In this document: one piece after another, positions 10,011 through 21,418 of the stretch | Layout: each line of letters begins with the position of its first letter | Position numbering within the stretch: position 1 is the first letter of the stretch | Assembly: GCF_019578655.1 (NCBI RefSeq) | Contig: NC_063258.1 | Span: 17,922,802-17,986,801 of the forward strand | DNA from: Ricinus communis | Lineage: Eukaryota > Streptophyta > Magnoliopsida > Malpighiales > Euphorbiaceae | Length of the DNA: 64,000 bases | Direction of reading: 5' to 3' | Notes under the pieces: model-generated | Database searches by the model: none | Told to the model about the DNA's origin: nothing | The model's input: only the letters and a program-made list of their open reading frames with translations | Position numbers and translations under genes: made by a program

Positions 10011-13000
10011 TGTATGGATTTATGTCTCGTCCTGCTTGATAATCAAGCTAAGCTCCAATGCCATCGGTCAAGCTTGTCAATTACGTTTCGATGATTCCTT
10101 ATGCTAATTCTCGTTATTCCTTCTTTTCTCCAAAAGATTCATCTGCGATCATTAGGAGAATGGTGCTAATACTTGATCAACTAATTTTCTTTCTTCGCAT
10201 TTGTGCAAGCATTAGATTGGTGCTTATAATTTTTGCTTCCATGCACTTTCACTCAACACTCGTGTTCATACTCACCAAATAAAACCAAACCATTAATACT
10301 AGATAGAGGTTAAAAGAGAAGCATAAAATAAATGAATAAAATGAGAAAATATGTAGGATTTCGGATCCGATAATGAAAAAAATCATAAGTTCTTTGTTCA
10401 TTCAATATCACTAAGCGTAAGGATCAAATCGAATTGATTTAAGCATAAGGGTGGACAAAGAACACAAAACAATGGAGGGGTGTGAGCGATAAGTCTATGT
10501 TTGCTAGTGCAAGTCTTGATAAGTCCGCAAAGTTCTTTAAAGAACTTATCACTTGATTTTCTGCAAGGTAGAAAACTAAAATAATATGCTCATTAGCCTC
10601 AAGTATTCAGTGGCATGTAGTTTTTATAGTGCGAAAGCCCTCATTCCATAAGAAGAAGAAACTAGAAGCTAATAATTACTAAATAAAGAAAGAAAGATAA
10701 ATAAACTAAAGTCAAATCAAGAATGAGAGAGGAGTTGACTAGGTAACAACTCTCAGAGTTCTAAATTTTATGCGCCATCTTAACAAAAATAAAGGTAAAT
10801 TCACATGGGCCTACCTAAAAACACTCCGGCCCAAATTACTCCATTATATGCATTTCAAACATCAAAGCACTTGAATTTCACTAGTATTACGCTTGGATTA
10901 ATAAAAGACAATATGAGTTCTCCTATACATGCTTGGATTTACATCTCGTCCTGCTTGATCATCAAGGTAATCCATAATGTCACCGGTCAAGCTTGTCAAT
11001 TATGCTCCCATGATTCTGCATACTAATCCTTATGCCATCAGGAGTCCACGTCCTTAGAGGAGTAAGGAATGATAAAGATCCTAATGGTGAAAATCACGAA
11101 TAAGAATATCTAGGCGTGCCTCAATTCTTTTCATTCTCTCTTTTCTCCACAAGATTCATCTGAGATCATTCAGAGAATTATAGCAATACTCGATCAACTA
11201 ATTTTCTTTGTTCGCATTCGTGAAGCATTAGATCGGTGCCTATGATTGCCGCTTCCACATGCTTTCACTCAACACTCGTATTTATACTCCTCAAATAAAA
11301 CTATACTATCATAGTAGACATGGATTAGAAAGAGAGGCACAAAAGAAACGAATAAAATGAGTCAAAATTTGGATTTCAGATCCGATAAGGAAAGAAATCA
11401 CAAATTCTCTCTTCTCTTCTATATAATTAAGAGTAAGGATCAAATCAAATTGATTTTAACACAAGGACATATATAGAGCATAAAAGAAAGGAAGGACGTG
11501 AGCAATAAGTCTATGCATGCTAGCGCGAGTGTTGATAAGTCCACAAAGTTCTTGAAAGAACCTATAACTTGATTTCCCGCAAGGTAGAAAAAACTAAAAT
11601 GATATACTCACTCTATTGCATGCGGTTTCTTATCATGCGAAAACGCTCATTCCATAACAAGAAGAAACTAAAAGCTAAATATGAATAAATAAATAAAGAA
11701 AGATGGATAAACTGAAGTCAAATTAAGAATAAGAGTGGAGTTGTCTGGTCAACAACTCTCGTAGTCCTAAATTTTATGATCAAACTTAATAAAAATAATT
11801 AAAAATTCTAGTGGGGCTACTTAATAACACTCTAACCTAAATTACTTAGTTATATGTGTGCGTCCTAGACATGAAAACATTCAAATTCTTGATTTATTAT
11901 GCATGGATTAATCGAAAATGATATTATTCTCCCTTATGCGCATGGATTTACGTCTCGTCCTGCTTGATCATCAACCTAAGCCGCAATGCTACTGATCAAT
12001 CTTATCAATTGTGTTCCCATGATTCCTTATGCAAAATCATCAGTCATAAGGAGTCCTCGTGCCTAAAGGAACAAGCAATGATGGGGATCCTAATGGTGCA
12101 AATCCTAAATCGGAATATTTGAACATGCCTCAATTCGCTGTTCCCTCTTTCCTTCAGAAGATTCATATGTGATCATTCAGAGAATGATATCAATACATGA
12201 TCAACTAATTTTCTTTCTTCACATTCGTTGAAGCATTGGATCGGTGCCTATGATTGCCACTTCCATGCACTTTCACTCAATAGTTGTGTTTATGCTTCCT
12301 AAATTAAACCAAGCCATCATACTAGATAGAGATTAGAAAGAGAGACACAAAAGAAACAAATAAAATAAGAATATAGGTAGGATTTCATATATGGTAAGGA
12401 AAGAAATCACAAGTTCTCTATTCTCTCCCATGCAGCTAAGTGTAAGAATCAAATCGAATTTGATTTAAATACAAGGGTGGATAAAGAATACAAAAGAAAG
12501 GAATGACGTGAGGGATAAATCTATGCTCGCTAATGTGAGTGTTGATAAGTCCAAATAGTTCTTAAAAGAACCAAAAATTTAATTTTCCACAAGGTAGAGA
12601 ACTAAAATAATATGCATATTAGCCTCAAGTATTCGGTTGTATACGGTTTTTTATAGGAAAGCCCTCATTCCATAAGAAGAAGATACTAGAAGCTCAAAAT
12701 GAATAAGTAAATAAAGAAAGATAAACAAACTAAAATCAAATCAAGAATGAGAAAGGAGTTGGTTAGGCAACAACTCTCGGAGTCCCAAATTTTATGAGCC
12801 AGCTTAACAAAAATAAGGGTAAATACGCGTGGGACTACCTAAAAACACTTCGACCTAAATTACTTCATTATCTACATTTCAAACATTAAAGCGCTCGAAT
12901 TCTGGCTAGTATTATACTTATATTAATCCAAAACAACATGAGTTCTCCTTTACACGCGTGGATTTATGTCTCATCCTGCTTGATGATCAAGGTAATCCCT

Positions 13001-13565
13001 AATGCCACCGGTCAAGCTTGTCAATTAGGCACCCAGGATTCCTTATGCTAATCCTTGTGTCATCAGGAGTCCTCGTCCTTAGAGGAGCTAGGAATGATGG
13101 AGATCCCAATGGTGCAAATCATGAATAATAATATATGGGTGTGCCCTGATTCTCATCTTTCCCTCTTTCCTCCAAAAGATTCATCCACGATCATTTATAG
13201 GTTAATATCAATAGTTGATCAACTAATTTTCTTTCTTCGCATTTGTCAACTCATTGGATCGATGCTTATAATTTATGCTTCCATGCGCTTTCATTCAACA
13301 GTCGTGTTTATGCTCGCCTAATAAAACTACACAATCAAATAAGACATTGATTAGAAAGAGGCAAACAAAAAAAATAAATAAATGAGAATATAGTTTGGAT
13401 TTTGATAAGGTAAGAAATTGCAAGTTCTTTATTCTCTTCCATGTCTAAGTGTAAGGATCAAATTGAATTGATCTTAAACACAAGGGTAGATAAAGAACAC
13501 AAGAGAAAGGAGGAAATGAGCGATAAGTCTAGGATTGCTAGTGCAGGTCTTCATAAATCTGCAAA
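10011..13565 (+). repeat. R array, plus orientation, segment 3 (most regular)
   Basis: This is the cleanest tandem stretch. The anchor 'aaggaatgat' falls at 11064, 12073 and 13089, giving spacings of 1009 and 1016 bp. The next anchor at 15043 gives 1011 bp after removing solo LTR F and its target copy. The first monomer has a deletion near 10100. Landmarks in order are the phrase 'gtcaagcttgtcaattg', the 'ggaatgatggagatccca' block, 'gatcaactaattttctttc', a purine-rich part, a TATA-like complement, the W-box palindrome and 'atgagccagcttaac'. Confidence 0.9.
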
Positions 13566-14503
13566 TGATACGAACATGGCTAACTTATGCCAAACCAGTA
13601 TTCAATGTTAATGTCTACACCAAGGATCGTTCACCTGATCAAGCAAAAAAACTCTAACTCTCAACAAGACCCTTAAATAACTTGTACTGAAGAACCTTAA
13701 TTATAAAGAATTAAAGGTTGTTTAACATAAATAAAAGTTTAGATTAACCTAATTTTGTAAAATACCAAGCCTTCACTTGATAAATTCACCAAGTTCATAA
13801 AGAACAAAAGAAGAGAATCAACTCCAAAATAATCAATATTCAACAACCTTTACATAGAAATTCATACTAGCTTATATATGCCTTAGAAAAATCTAATTAT
13901 ATAATGATAAGGAAGCAAATAACAACAAGACTGAGAGTAGAACTCCTAAACTATAATGATACCTTCAAACAAGACTCCTGACTATTAAAAGACTTCTTTA
14001 AATGAAGAAATACTCCTAAAATTCGTCCTAACCAAGCCCGTATAATAAACATGACATTTGGGCTTAAGTTACATATAATAAGAGGCCCATTCTTGAGTAT
14101 TGAACTCTAATTAGCTTGACTTGTTTATTTTCAACATATTTTGACTTGTTCATGCCTCCATATATTGAATTAAGTTGATAGGAATATCATGAGGCCCATT
14201 GTCTTGATTAAGCCCAATCTCACTTGGACTTTGGACCTCTAAACCCAAGCTTCAACTCTTGCTTCACGAACACTCCTGAAACATCCTTGAACTTCTTTAT
14301 GCAAGCTCTAGTCATTGGTCCATCATATTTGAGTGGCTCATGTACAATCCTAGTTGGATTAACTAGGATTCCTAGTTGAAGCAGGATTCCTAGTTAGAGT
14401 AGGACTCCTCGTGGGACTAGGATTCCTAGTTGAAGTAGGATTCCTAATTAGAGTAGGATTCCTAGTCGAAGTAGGATTCCTTGTGTTTGTAGGATTCGCA
14501 TCA
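13566..14503 (-). mobile_element. Solo LTR F, CRM-like (938 bp)
   Basis: Perfect 5-bp target duplications GCAAA flank it (13561-13565 and 14504-14508), and R continues in phase across them. Ends are TGATACGAAC and ATTCGCATCA on the plus strand. Orientation is minus, because the reverse complement matches LTR Q, which has a TATA-like box. The TATA-like sequence here is at 13871-13882. The upstream end carries an 18-bp minisatellite. Confidence 0.9.
14365..14503 (-). repeat. 18-bp minisatellite at the upstream end of LTR F
   Basis: Seven consecutive 18-bp units begin AGGATTCC or a close variant at 14365, 14383 and so on, and end in the LTR terminus. On the minus strand the frame stays open and reads as degenerate hexapeptides of type NPTSTR. 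Related arrays occur at the same place in LTRs Q, G and H. I read it as the tail of the polyprotein frame that extends into the 3' LTR, not as a separate gene. Confidence 0.8.
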
Positions 14504-15691
14504 GCAAAGTTCTTGGAAGAATCGATAACTTGATTTCCCACAAGATAGAAAACTGAAATAATATGCTCATTAGCCTTAAGTATTCAACTGCATGTAATTT
14601 TTATATTGCGGAAGCTCTCATTCCATAAGAAGAAGAAACTAGAAGCTAACTATGAATAAATAAATAAAGAAAGATAAATAAACTAAAATCAAATCAAGAA
14701 CGATAGAGGAATTGACTGGGCAATAACTCTCGTAGTCCCAAATCTTATGAGCCAGCTTAACAAAAATAAGGGTAAATTCGTATGGGCCTACCTAAAAATA
14801 CTTTGACCCAAATTACTTTATTGTATGCATTTCAAACATCAAATCGCTCGAATTTCACTATTATTATGCTTGGATTAATAAAAAAACAACATGCGTTCTC
14901 CCTTATGCTCATGGATTTACATTTTGTCCTGCTTAATCATCAAGCTAAGACCTAATACCATCTATCAAGCTTATCAATTTGAGCTCCCACATTTTCTTAT
15001 GCCAATCCCTACATCATCAAGAGTCCTCGTGCCTAGAGGAACAAGGAAGGATGGAGATCCCAATGGTGCAAATGTTGAATTGGAATATATGGCCGTGCCT
15101 AGATTCTTGTTGTTCCCTCTTTCTTCCAAAAGATTCGTCCGCGATCATTTAGAGAATGATATTAATACATGATCAACTAATTTTCTTTCCTACATTCGTT
15201 GAAGTATTGAATCGGTGCTTATGATTGCTACTTCCACACACTTTCACTCAAGAGTCATGTTTATGCTACCCAAATAAAACCAAACCATCATACTAGACAA
15301 AGATTAGAAAGAGAGACGCAAAAGAAATAAATAAAATAAGAACATAAGTAGGATTTTAGATCCGGTCAGGAAAGAAATCACAAGTTCTTTGTTCTCTTCC
15401 ACATGGCTAAGTGTAAGGATCAAATCAAATTGATTTAAATACAAGGATAGACAAAGAACACAAGAGAAAGGAAGGATGTGATGGACAAGTCTATGCTTGC
15501 AAGCGCGAGTGTTGATAAGTCTATAAAGTTCTTGAAAGAACCTGTAACTTGATTTCTCATAAGGTAGAAAATTGAAATAATAGGTTCTGTAGCCTTAAGT
15601 ATTCAATTGCATGCGGTTTTTATAGTGCAAAAGCCTTCATTCTATAAGAAGAAGAAACGAGAAGCTAAATATGAATCAATAAATAATGAAA
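14504..15691 (+). repeat. R array, plus orientation, segment 4
   Basis: R resumes at the phrase 'gcaaagttcttg' after solo LTR F and stops in the middle of a monomer at the edge of LTR G. The anchor 'aaggaaggat' is at 15043. No gene is present. Confidence 0.85.
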
Positions 15692-16489
15692 TGATGCGAA
15701 TCCTATTGGCACTAGGATTCCTACTCTAATAAGGAATCCTACTTCAACTAAGATTCAAGTTCCACTTCACATCCATGGAGGCCCAATTACAAGGTCCAAG
15801 GCTAAGAAGATAAAAGAAGCTCTTAATGGGCTTATTCAAGATGTTTGGGCTAAGGACACATTAATGCTTGAAGAGTTGGATTCAAATGCAAGGCTCATTA
15901 ATCTAATTCGGTTTATTAGGCTTGAATAAATATGGGCTTAATGAGCATAAAGGAGCACATAAGAGAGTTTGGGCCTAATTAGCTCCATCAAAGATGACCC
16001 ATGCGTGTGGCTTAAAGAAACTAGGGTTTCTTATTCCTAATGGGCAGCTAAAGAGTATTTTGGGAGTATTAGGACTTTATTTTTAGCTATCTATTTTAGT
16101 TGGATGTTTATCTCTATCATATTTGAGTTGTAATTCCTTAATAGCTTTGAATTAGGGTTTGCTAAAGGCTATAAAACCCTAGTACGAATTTCCAAGTTGG
16201 TTCATTGATGATTAATATATTTTGTGAGATTATACTTTATTCTTAGTTCTTGTTTAGAGCTAATTTGAACTTATCAAGCAGTTCATTGTTTATGGCATTC
16301 AAATCCGACTTATCAATTTAGAATCCATAATAAATTATAGCGTCTTCTACCTTTAATACCTTAGATTTGATAGTTTAATATATTTGAAGGGTATAAGGTT
16401 TCCATTGACCTGGTTCTAGATAGATCTTGGACAATGAAACCAAACTTGCATACGTGTTTAATCCTTTGATATAGTTTAGGTTCATATCA
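15692..16489 (+). mobile_element. 5' LTR G, CRM-like
   Basis: It starts TGATGCGAATCC and ends TTCATATCA, and an initiator-Met primer site follows immediately, so this is a 5' LTR. A TATA-like ctataaaac is at 16169-16177. The first 220 bp contain the end of the polyprotein frame (GPITRSKAKKIKEALNGL near 15800), a motif elsewhere found at the pol C-terminus. A coding tail inside the LTR is typical of CRM-clade chromoviruses. LTRs F, H and Q belong to the same family. Confidence 0.85.
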
Positions 16490-16490
16490 T

Positions 16491-16503
16491 TTGGTATCAA
16501 AGC
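16491..16503 (+). other. Primer binding site, initiator-Met type (G)
   Basis: TTGGTATCAAAGC, one base after the LTR end, matches the complement of initiator tRNA-Met (tggtatcagagc) with one change. It confirms plus orientation. Confidence 0.85.
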
Positions 16504-17126
16504 TTCGGCTTCTAAATTAGGTTACGTATCTTAATTTTTTGCATATTCTTTTTGTTATCTTCTTTTGTCATTCGTCTCTATCCAAATTTTTTTCAAATTA
16601 AAAATAAGTCAGCTTCATTCTTGTGATCTTATTTAAATTTATTTTATGATTGTTTATGATTAATTGTTCTAATCACATCTTTACTTGTTCCAAATTCTTT
16701 TGCCTCCGAAAAAAAGAAGAAGAAAAGGAAAAAGAGCCAAGAAAAAAATAAAACAAAAAAAGAAAAAAAAAGTTGTTGTCAACCGGCTCTACAACTGGTT
16801 CTCAAAAAAGATAAAAAATAAAAAAATTTATGCCTTTCATTCTCTTCATTTTGTTAAGCTTAGTTAGTCTTTTATTACCTTTATTCTTGTGTCATTCATT
16901 GCGTATAGGCTTAATCTTGTTCATTAAGTCTAGTTTAGTCTTCTTATTTTGGTTTTTATTTGTGTATTTTAAATCTAACTTATTAGTTATTGAATAGTTA
17001 GAATTTTGATTGTTTGATAATTGACCGTTTTAGCCTTTATAAGAACCAAAGACTAGAGATTGAGTGGTAAACGACGACTGGCGAGTTCACTAGAGGGTAA
17101 AAGCCTATTTAAATAAAACACGAGCA
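16504..17126 (+). other. Leader of element G with purine-rich tract
   Basis: This is untranslated leader sequence with no gag. Bases 16707-16770 are almost entirely A and G. A comparable purine tract lies in the leader of element N (minus strand, about 23130-23275), so it seems a family trait. The lysine-rich frame at 16685-16867 is a consequence of this tract. At 17126 the sequence changes to the LTR of element J, so G is truncated before gag. Confidence 0.6.
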
Positions 17127-17656
17127 TGAGTTATGCAACAAAGACAATAACTACAAATGGTCCTTTAAGCTTTCAAGGAGGTCCAATGACAAAATACAAG
17201 TCTAAAAGGATGCAAGAAGCTTTGTTGGGCTTAATTAAAGACATTTGGAGTGGTCAACCACAACAAGGCTTAGCCCAAGGTTTAGGATTGCAAAAAGGGA
17301 CCAAAATCATCAATTTAGTGCAATAAGTTTGGGTTGAACTCAAAGGTTCAATACAATTCATTTGAAGCCTTTTTATTTTCATTTTTATTACATTTTCTTA
17401 AGTTAAGATATGATTAGTTGTCATTTAGAGTTATATAATGGATGCACATGATTAGTTATAATTTGGAGTTACAAAATAGATGCACATGATTAGTTGTCAT
17501 TCAGGAGTTACAAAATGAGTGCAATCAATGTAAAAACAACCACTTTTAATGAGTTTTAATGGTTGTTTAGAATTTAGGCTTAGCAAATTTAAGTGTCTTG
17601 CCTATTTCATTCTAAACAACTTTTAACATTTAATGGTAGAACCACTTTTAACAAGG
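17127..17656 (+). mobile_element. 5' LTR of CRM-like element J (truncated)
   Basis: It matches the LTR piece at 20098-20510 over about 400 bp, from 'atgcaacaaagaca' to 'gagtgcaatcaatgtaaaaa'. Near its start it encodes GGPMTKYKSKRMQEALLGL, the conserved end of the polyprotein. Three similar lines with 'gatgcacatgattagtt' form a short internal repeat at about 17410-17520. It stops at 17656 without LTR end, primer site, gag or protease, and RT sequence follows at once. Confidence 0.75.
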
Positions 17657-18275
17657 ATTCAAAATGAGCCTAGAAGAGAAGGGGTACGTAAGAGAAAGCA
17701 TGAGTCCATGTGCGCTTCCTATAATTTTAGCGCCTAAGAAAGATGGTTCATGGAGGATGTGTGTTGATTGTCGTGTCATCAAGAAAATAATAGTAAAATA
17801 TCACCATCCTATACCTAGGCTAGATGACATGTTGGATGAATTGCATAGTGCTTTTATGTTTTCTAAAGTGGATTTAAAATCTGGATATCATCAAATAAGA
17901 ATGCATGAAAGTGATGAATGGAAACTACTTTCAAAACAAAACACGAATTATATTAGTGGTTAGTCATGCCATTTGGTTTAACTAATGCTCCAAGTACTTT
18001 TATATGATTAATGAATCATATTTTTTGCACTTTCATTGGAAAGTTTGTAGTGGTTTATTTTGATGATATTCTTATATATAGCAAATCTTTAGATGAGCAT
18101 ATAATACACTTAAAGCTTGTTTTTAACGTGTTAAGGTAGAGACATTATATGCTAATCTTAAGAAATGCACTTTTTGTACTAATGGACTTACTTTTGTTGG
18201 ATATATTGTTAATGACAAGGGTATTCATGTTGATGAAGGAAAAGTAAAAGTAATTAGAGAGTGGTCGAAACTTAC
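17657..18275 (+). pseudogene. pol: Reverse transcriptase of element J (broken)
   Basis: This is a Ty3/gypsy RT that would copy element RNA into DNA. Recognisable blocks are [59 protein letters not shown] and, in another frame near 18045-18080, [13 protein letters not shown] with the catalytic aspartates (YFDD form). A frameshift follows the DEWK block near 17930, and more stops occur around 18130. It begins directly at the truncated LTR; leader, gag and protease are missing. Most similar in this window to the RT of element L at 60450-62990. Confidence 0.85.
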
Positions 18276-19060
18276 TAGTGTGCATGATATTAGGAGTTTT
18301 TACAGTCTTGCTAGCTTTTATAGGAGATTCATTAAGGATTTCTTTACAATTAATGCACCTTTAACTGAACGCATTAAAAAGAATATGGCTTTCAAGTGGG
18401 GAAAAGAACAAGATGATGCTTTTAACTTGCTAAAAGATAAACTTAGTTTAGCACCTTTACTTACTTTGCCTGACTTTACTAAAACCTTTGAGGTTCAGTG
18501 TGATGCAAGTGGTATAGGTATTAGTGGAGTCTTGATGCAAGAAGGAAGACCAATTGCGTTCTTTGGTGAGAAGCTAAGTGGAGCAAGTGTAAACTACCCA
18601 ACTTCTGACAAAGAGTTTTATGCTTTCATAAGAGTTTTAGAGACATGGCAGTACTATCTTTAGTATAAGGAATTCATTATACACACCGACCATAAGTCTT
18701 TGAAATATCTCAAAGGACAAGGGAAGCTAAGCCGTAGGATGCTAAATGGATGGAATTTACTGAATCTTTTCCATACATTATCAAGTACAAACAAGGTAAA
18801 GAGAATGTTGTTGCCGATGCTCTATCTAGTAGGTATGCTCTAATTTCTAAAATTGATGCAAAATTATTGGGTTTTGAGTTCATTGAGGAATTATATAATT
18901 TAGACCATGATTTCGCTCATGTATATGGGACATTTGAGAAAGGGGGTTTTGACAAGTTCTATAGGCATGATAATTTTCTTTTTAAAGCAAACAAGTTATG
19001 TGTGCCTCAATCTTCTTTAGGGAGTTGCTTAGGAAGGAGGCACATGGTGGGGGTTTGATG
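18276..19060 (+). pseudogene. pol: RT connection and RNase H of element J (broken)
   Basis: The frame holds the thumb/connection block ([19 protein letters not shown]) and the RNase H start ([17 protein letters not shown]), which has the first catalytic Asp. YFGEKLSGA appears as [10 protein letters not shown] stop falls after WQYYL at 18661. The next frame contains [19 protein letters not shown], the end of RNase H with its Asp, and then the start of the integrase N-terminal region. RNase H removes the RNA template strand during replication. At least one stop and one frameshift break it. Confidence 0.8.
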
Positions 19061-20097
19061 GGGCATTTTGGTGTGAGAAAGACTTTAGGTGTTTTAAGTA
19101 ATCACTTCAGAGATGTTGAAAAAATATTTGAGAGATGCATCACTTGTAAATAAGCTAAACTTAAAGTGATGCCTCATAGGTTGTATACTCCACTTTCCAT
19201 ACCTAATGAACCTTGGGTAGACATTTCTATGGACTTTATTTTAGGATTAACTATCTTAAAGGGAGGAAAAGATTCTATTTTTACTGTTATTGATAGGTTT
19301 AGCAAAATGACACATTTCATTCTATGCCACGAGACAGATGATGCAACTCATATTGCGGTCTGTTCTGTAAAGAAATTGTGAGATTGCATGGAGTTCCAAG
19401 TTAGTGATAGAGATGTCAAGTTCCTTAGCCACTTTTGGAAGACATTTTGGAGCAGGTTAGGAACAAAGCTTTTATTCTCAACAACTTGGCATCCACAAAT
19501 GGATGGACAAATAGAGGTGGTTAACAGGACTCTCTCACAACTATTAAGGGCAATAATTCAAAAAGATTTGAAGAATTGGGAAGAATGTTTTCCACATGTT
19601 GAGTTTGTATACAATAGGAGTATTCATACTACAATAAATTGTTCGCCTTTTTAAATTATATATGGGTTCAATCCATAACTCCTATGGATTTACTGCCATT
19701 ACGCATTGATAAGGCTAATTTTGAAGGCAAGCAAAAAGCTGAATTTGTCAAAAGCTTACATGAGAAGGTGCGTGCTCAAATAGAGAAAAGAAATCAATAA
19801 TATGAAAAGCAACACAATAAGGGGAGAAGGAAGTTGTATTTGAGCCGGGTGATTAGGTTTGGTTGCATTTAAGGAATGAAAGATTTCCAAGCCAAAGGAA
19901 GTCTAAGTTAATGCCAAGAGGGGATGGGTCATTCCAAGTCCTTGAAACAATTAATGACAATACAAGCTAGATTTGCCAAGTCAGTATGGAAATGTAAGTG
20001 CTTCTTTTATTGTTGCTGATCTTTCTTTATTTGATGTAGTTGATGAAGTTGATAATGAGGCTAATTCGAGGATGAATCCTTACAAGGAGACAGGGAA
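19061..20097 (+). pseudogene. pol: Integrase of element J (broken)
   Basis: Integrase would insert the DNA copy into the chromosome. The HHCC zinc-binding segment is degenerate ([14 protein letters not shown]). The core is readable: [11 protein letters not shown] with the first Asp, [13 protein letters not shown] with the second, and a Glu in [15 protein letters not shown]. Stops follow CSVKKL at 19379 and NCSPF at 19652, and the C-terminal part is heavily broken. The frame then reads on through a purine-rich stretch (20086-20097, PPT candidate) into the 3' LTR, where GGPMTRSKSKRR is encoded. No chromodomain is visible. Confidence 0.8.
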
Positions 20098-20510
20098 TGA
20101 TGCAACAAAGACAAGAACTACAAATGGTCCTTTAAGCTTTCAAGGAGGTCCAATGACAAGATCCAAGTCCAAAAGGAGGTAAGAAGCTTTGTTGGCTTAA
20201 TTAAAGACATTTGGAGTGTTCAAACACAACCAGGCTCAACTTAAGGCTTAGGATTTCAAAAAGGGACCAAAATTATCAATTTAGTGCAATAAGTTTGGGC
20301 TAAACTCAAAGGTTAAATACAATTCATTTGAAGCCTTTTTATGTTCATTTTTATTAGGTTTTCTTAAGTTGGAGTGGAATTAGTTGTCATTTGGAGTTAC
20401 ACAATATATGCACATGATTAGTTATAATTTGGAGTTATAAAATGGATGCACATGATTAGTTGTCATTTGGGAGTTACAAAATGAGTGCAATCAATGTAAA
20501 AATCATGGCA
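20098..20510 (+). mobile_element. 3' LTR of element J (truncated)
   Basis: It begins TGATGCAACAAAG immediately after the purine stretch and follows 5' LTR J closely. It is cut at about 20510, soon after 'gcaatcaatgtaaaaa', and then joins the broken RT end of the opposite-strand element N. The polyprotein frame crosses the LTR boundary. Confidence 0.75.
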
Positions 20511-20524
20511 ATCAACACAAATTC

Positions 20525-20790
20525 ACCAAGATCCATCCTTCTTAAGTACTAGTAACACAGGAACCGTATATGGACTCATGCTCTCCTTCACGTGCCCCTT
20601 GGTCACTCCTAAACTTGCTTTTCAAGTTCCTTTTTCTCCTCGGGATTGCTCCTATAGGCTCGTCTATTTGGAATTCAAGCTTCAGGTACAAAGTCAATTT
20701 GGTGCTCAATTCCCCTAATAAGTGGTAAACCATTAGGCACATCTTCAGGAATCACATCACCAAATTCCTATAACGAGGAAAGAATAGGAC
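20525..20790 (-). pseudogene. pol: Start of RT of element N (truncated)
   Basis: Read on the minus strand, an EDVPNGLPLIRGIE-like block, an RRAYRSNPEE-like block and the KDGSW core at 20530 identify the beginning of a CRM-like RT. The sequence stops right after KDGSW at the junction with 3' LTR J, so fingers, palm and everything downstream are lost. Several frameshifts are present. Its gag and protease lie to the right on the same strand. Confidence 0.75.
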
Positions 20791-21181
20791 TAGGTAGGGA
20801 TGAATCAAGATTATTAGTGCTTAGAAAGGCCTCCGTGTACAAAAGTACAATTAGAGGCTGATTGGAATAAAAAGCTCTCTTGATCTTACTCTCCCTTGCA
20901 TAAAAGCCCACTTTCTCTCTTTATTTTCACTCATGTGCATACCCTCTTTCTTGGCACTCTTAATCGAACCTGCCTTTTCACTCACTCTTTCTTTTTTGTT
21001 TTTAAACTTTCGGCCTTCTCACTTTTTCACTCTTGATTATTTTCTTTTTTCACTCTTTCATGCGCATATGATCATCATACACCTCTTTAGGTGTTAAAGG
21101 AACAAGAGTAATAGGCCTTCCATTCATTATAAAAGAATTCTAGTTAGTGCATCCATCATGAACTACTCTCATATCATATTG
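20791..21181 (-). pseudogene. pol: Protease-RT linker of element N
   Basis: The minus strand shows the usual features of this linker in broken frames: HDGCTN, ITLVPLTPKEVYDDHMRMK, a charged Lys/Glu-rich stretch and an FxSASNCTFVHGGLS-like block before the RT. Numerous stops are present. The same linker is seen on the plus strand in element L at 59900-60340. Confidence 0.65.
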
Positions 21182-21418
21182 CTAAGGACGCCCTAAAAAA
21201 AGATGACCCGCATGCATAGGTACGGCATCACATAAGACCTCATCCTTATAACGCCCAATAGAAAAAGACACTAAAACTTGTTTAGTCACCTTAATCTCTC
21301 CATAATCATTTATCCATTGCAATTTGTAAGGTCTAGGATGTGCTAAAGTAGAAGAGTCAAGCTTTTTAACTAACTCAGCACTAGCAACATTTATACAACT
21401 ACCCCCATCAATAATCAT
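21182..21418 (-). pseudogene. pol: Aspartic protease of element N
   Basis: The domain is open for 78 codons. It begins MIIDGGSCINVAS, the form of the active-site loop (D-G-G-S) usual in this group, then has HPRPYKLQWINDYGE, VTKQVLVSFSIGRYKDEV and AVPMHAGHLFLGRP, which contains the hydrophobic-Gly flap end. The protease would process the polyprotein inside particles. It is the best preserved part of element N; the neighbouring linker and gag are broken. Confidence 0.85.

Noticed and set aside
14359..14541. Repetitive NPTSTR-like peptide as an independent gene
   Set aside because: The frame is inside a solo LTR and equals the 18-bp minisatellite; better explained as a polyprotein tail.
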